Of a stretch of DNA of 22,178 nt, positions 21,722-22,178 are shown piece after piece. A program made the position numbers and the translations under genes. Below the pieces are notes generated by a model, which made no database searches, was not told the origin of the DNA, and worked only from the letters and a program-made list of their open reading frames with translations. The DNA is taken from NCBI GenBank assembly GCA_045616165.1, contig JAZLGF010000032.1, positions 1 to 22,178 on the forward strand, in the 5' to 3' direction. Source of the DNA: RGIG5612 sp045616165 (GTDB lineage Bacteria > Bacillota > Clostridia > Lachnospirales > Lachnospiraceae). Numbering within the stretch: the first letter of the stretch is position 1; the number at the start of each line of letters is the position of its first letter.

Positions 21722-22178
21722 ATGAATTTTGATGTAAAAAAATATGATGTAATTAAAGATGTTTTTGAAGATTGGTGGGAAGGAAAATTAAATAGACCAA
21801 TCATTCAAGTTACACTTGATAAAACAACATCAACTAACGGAGATTTTTTTGCATCTAATTATCGTAAAGTTATATTGGATGCAATGTATGATTTCGATTT
21901 GCCTGTAGAAAAGGCAGCTAAGATAGTTGATGAAGCGTACAGTGCAGTTGAATATTATGGTGATGCTATTCCAGTATTTTATATGAGACCTACGGGAATC
22001 TTAGGCGGCTTTTTAGGTCAGGATTTTGGGATAGATCATAACCTTGGAACAGTTTGGTTTAAGAAGATGTGTGGCAATATTGAGGAGATGGAAAATCTTC
22101 CGTTAAAAGAAGATTTGCCATTGCTTAAAAGATCACTAGATTTAACCAAAGCAGTTCAAAATTATTTTGATGGAGCTA
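21722..22178 (+). CDS. Uroporphyrinogen decarboxylase-fold protein, N-terminal part (cut by window edge)
   Basis: The open frame runs 152 codons from ATG 21722 to the window end without a stop. The N-terminus (DVFEDWWEGKLNRPIIQVTL, residues 15-34), the MRPTGILGGFLGQDFG segment (86-101) and the VWFKK turn resemble the large group of UroD-family proteins of Clostridia that are related to corrinoid methyltransferases. The C-terminal half, where any metal ligands would be, is outside the window. GGAAG at 21709-21713, eight bases upstream, supports the start. It differs clearly in its N-terminus from the UroD-fold gene at 317-1306, so the two are distant paralogues. Confidence 0.7.
   Translation, partial: MNFDVKKYDVIKDVFEDWWEGKLNRPIIQVTLDKTTSTNGDFFASNYRKVILDAMYDFDLPVEKAAKIVDEAYSAVEYYGDAIPVFYMRPTGILGGFLGQDFGIDHNLGTVWFKKMCGNIEEMENLPLKEDLPLLKRSLDLTKAVQNYFDGA

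Noticed and set aside
1..22178. CRISPR array, insertion sequence, prophage or toxin-antitoxin locus
   Set aside because: No regularly spaced repeats, transposase or integrase motifs, or paired small genes were seen on either strand.

Overview
The window looks like a chromosomal segment of a low-GC, Gram-positive Bacillota, most likely a Clostridia (Lachnospirales/Eubacteriales-like). The reasons are strongly AT-rich DNA, purine-rich Shine-Dalgarno sites, the gene order rho-rpmE-DUF1385-prmC-prfA, a DUF4364-engB pair, a CIRCE element before clpB, a preQ1 riboswitch before a QueT transporter gene, and corrinoid-type UroD-fold proteins. Genes are mostly housekeeping and densely packed. I see no rRNA, tRNA, CRISPR array, insertion sequence or prophage.

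Layout. 1-316: the very start of a minus-strand gene leaving the window, with a strong promoter and a roughly 130-nt leader that can fold in two mutually exclusive ways, then a bidirectional terminator. 317-4516: a UroD-fold methyltransferase-like protein (-), a preQ1 riboswitch plus queT (+), a DUF362 protein (-), a macrodomain ADP-ribose hydrolase (+) and a metallo-beta-lactamase-fold hydrolase (-). 4517-4802: an AT-rich divergent intergenic region with DnaA-box-like sites. 4803-9980: a probable operon of a CdaR/PucR-type regulator, ftsE, ftsX, a carboxyl-terminal processing protease and a coiled-coil M23 peptidoglycan hydrolase, which together form a cell-division wall-splitting module. 10005-11100: DUF4364 and engB on the minus strand. 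11294-16073: rho, rpmE, DUF1385, prmC and prfA (transcription and translation termination). 16092-17543: an MBOAT O-acyltransferase (-). 17634-20375: HrcA/CIRCE-type clpB with a terminator. 20387-21448: gap (-), with an unusual lysine-rich C-terminal tail and a palindrome over its promoter. 21722-end: a second UroD-fold protein, cut by the window edge.

The most noteworthy items are regulatory rather than a new multi-gene system: the switch-like leader at the left edge, the DnaA-box cluster ahead of the FtsEX operon, the preQ1 riboswitch, the likely leaderless DUF362 transcript, the overlapping divergent rho/DUF4364 promoters, the basic tail on GAPDH, and several convergent gene pairs that abut or overlap with no intrinsic terminator. 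All functional calls rest on motif recognition by eye; no database search was run.
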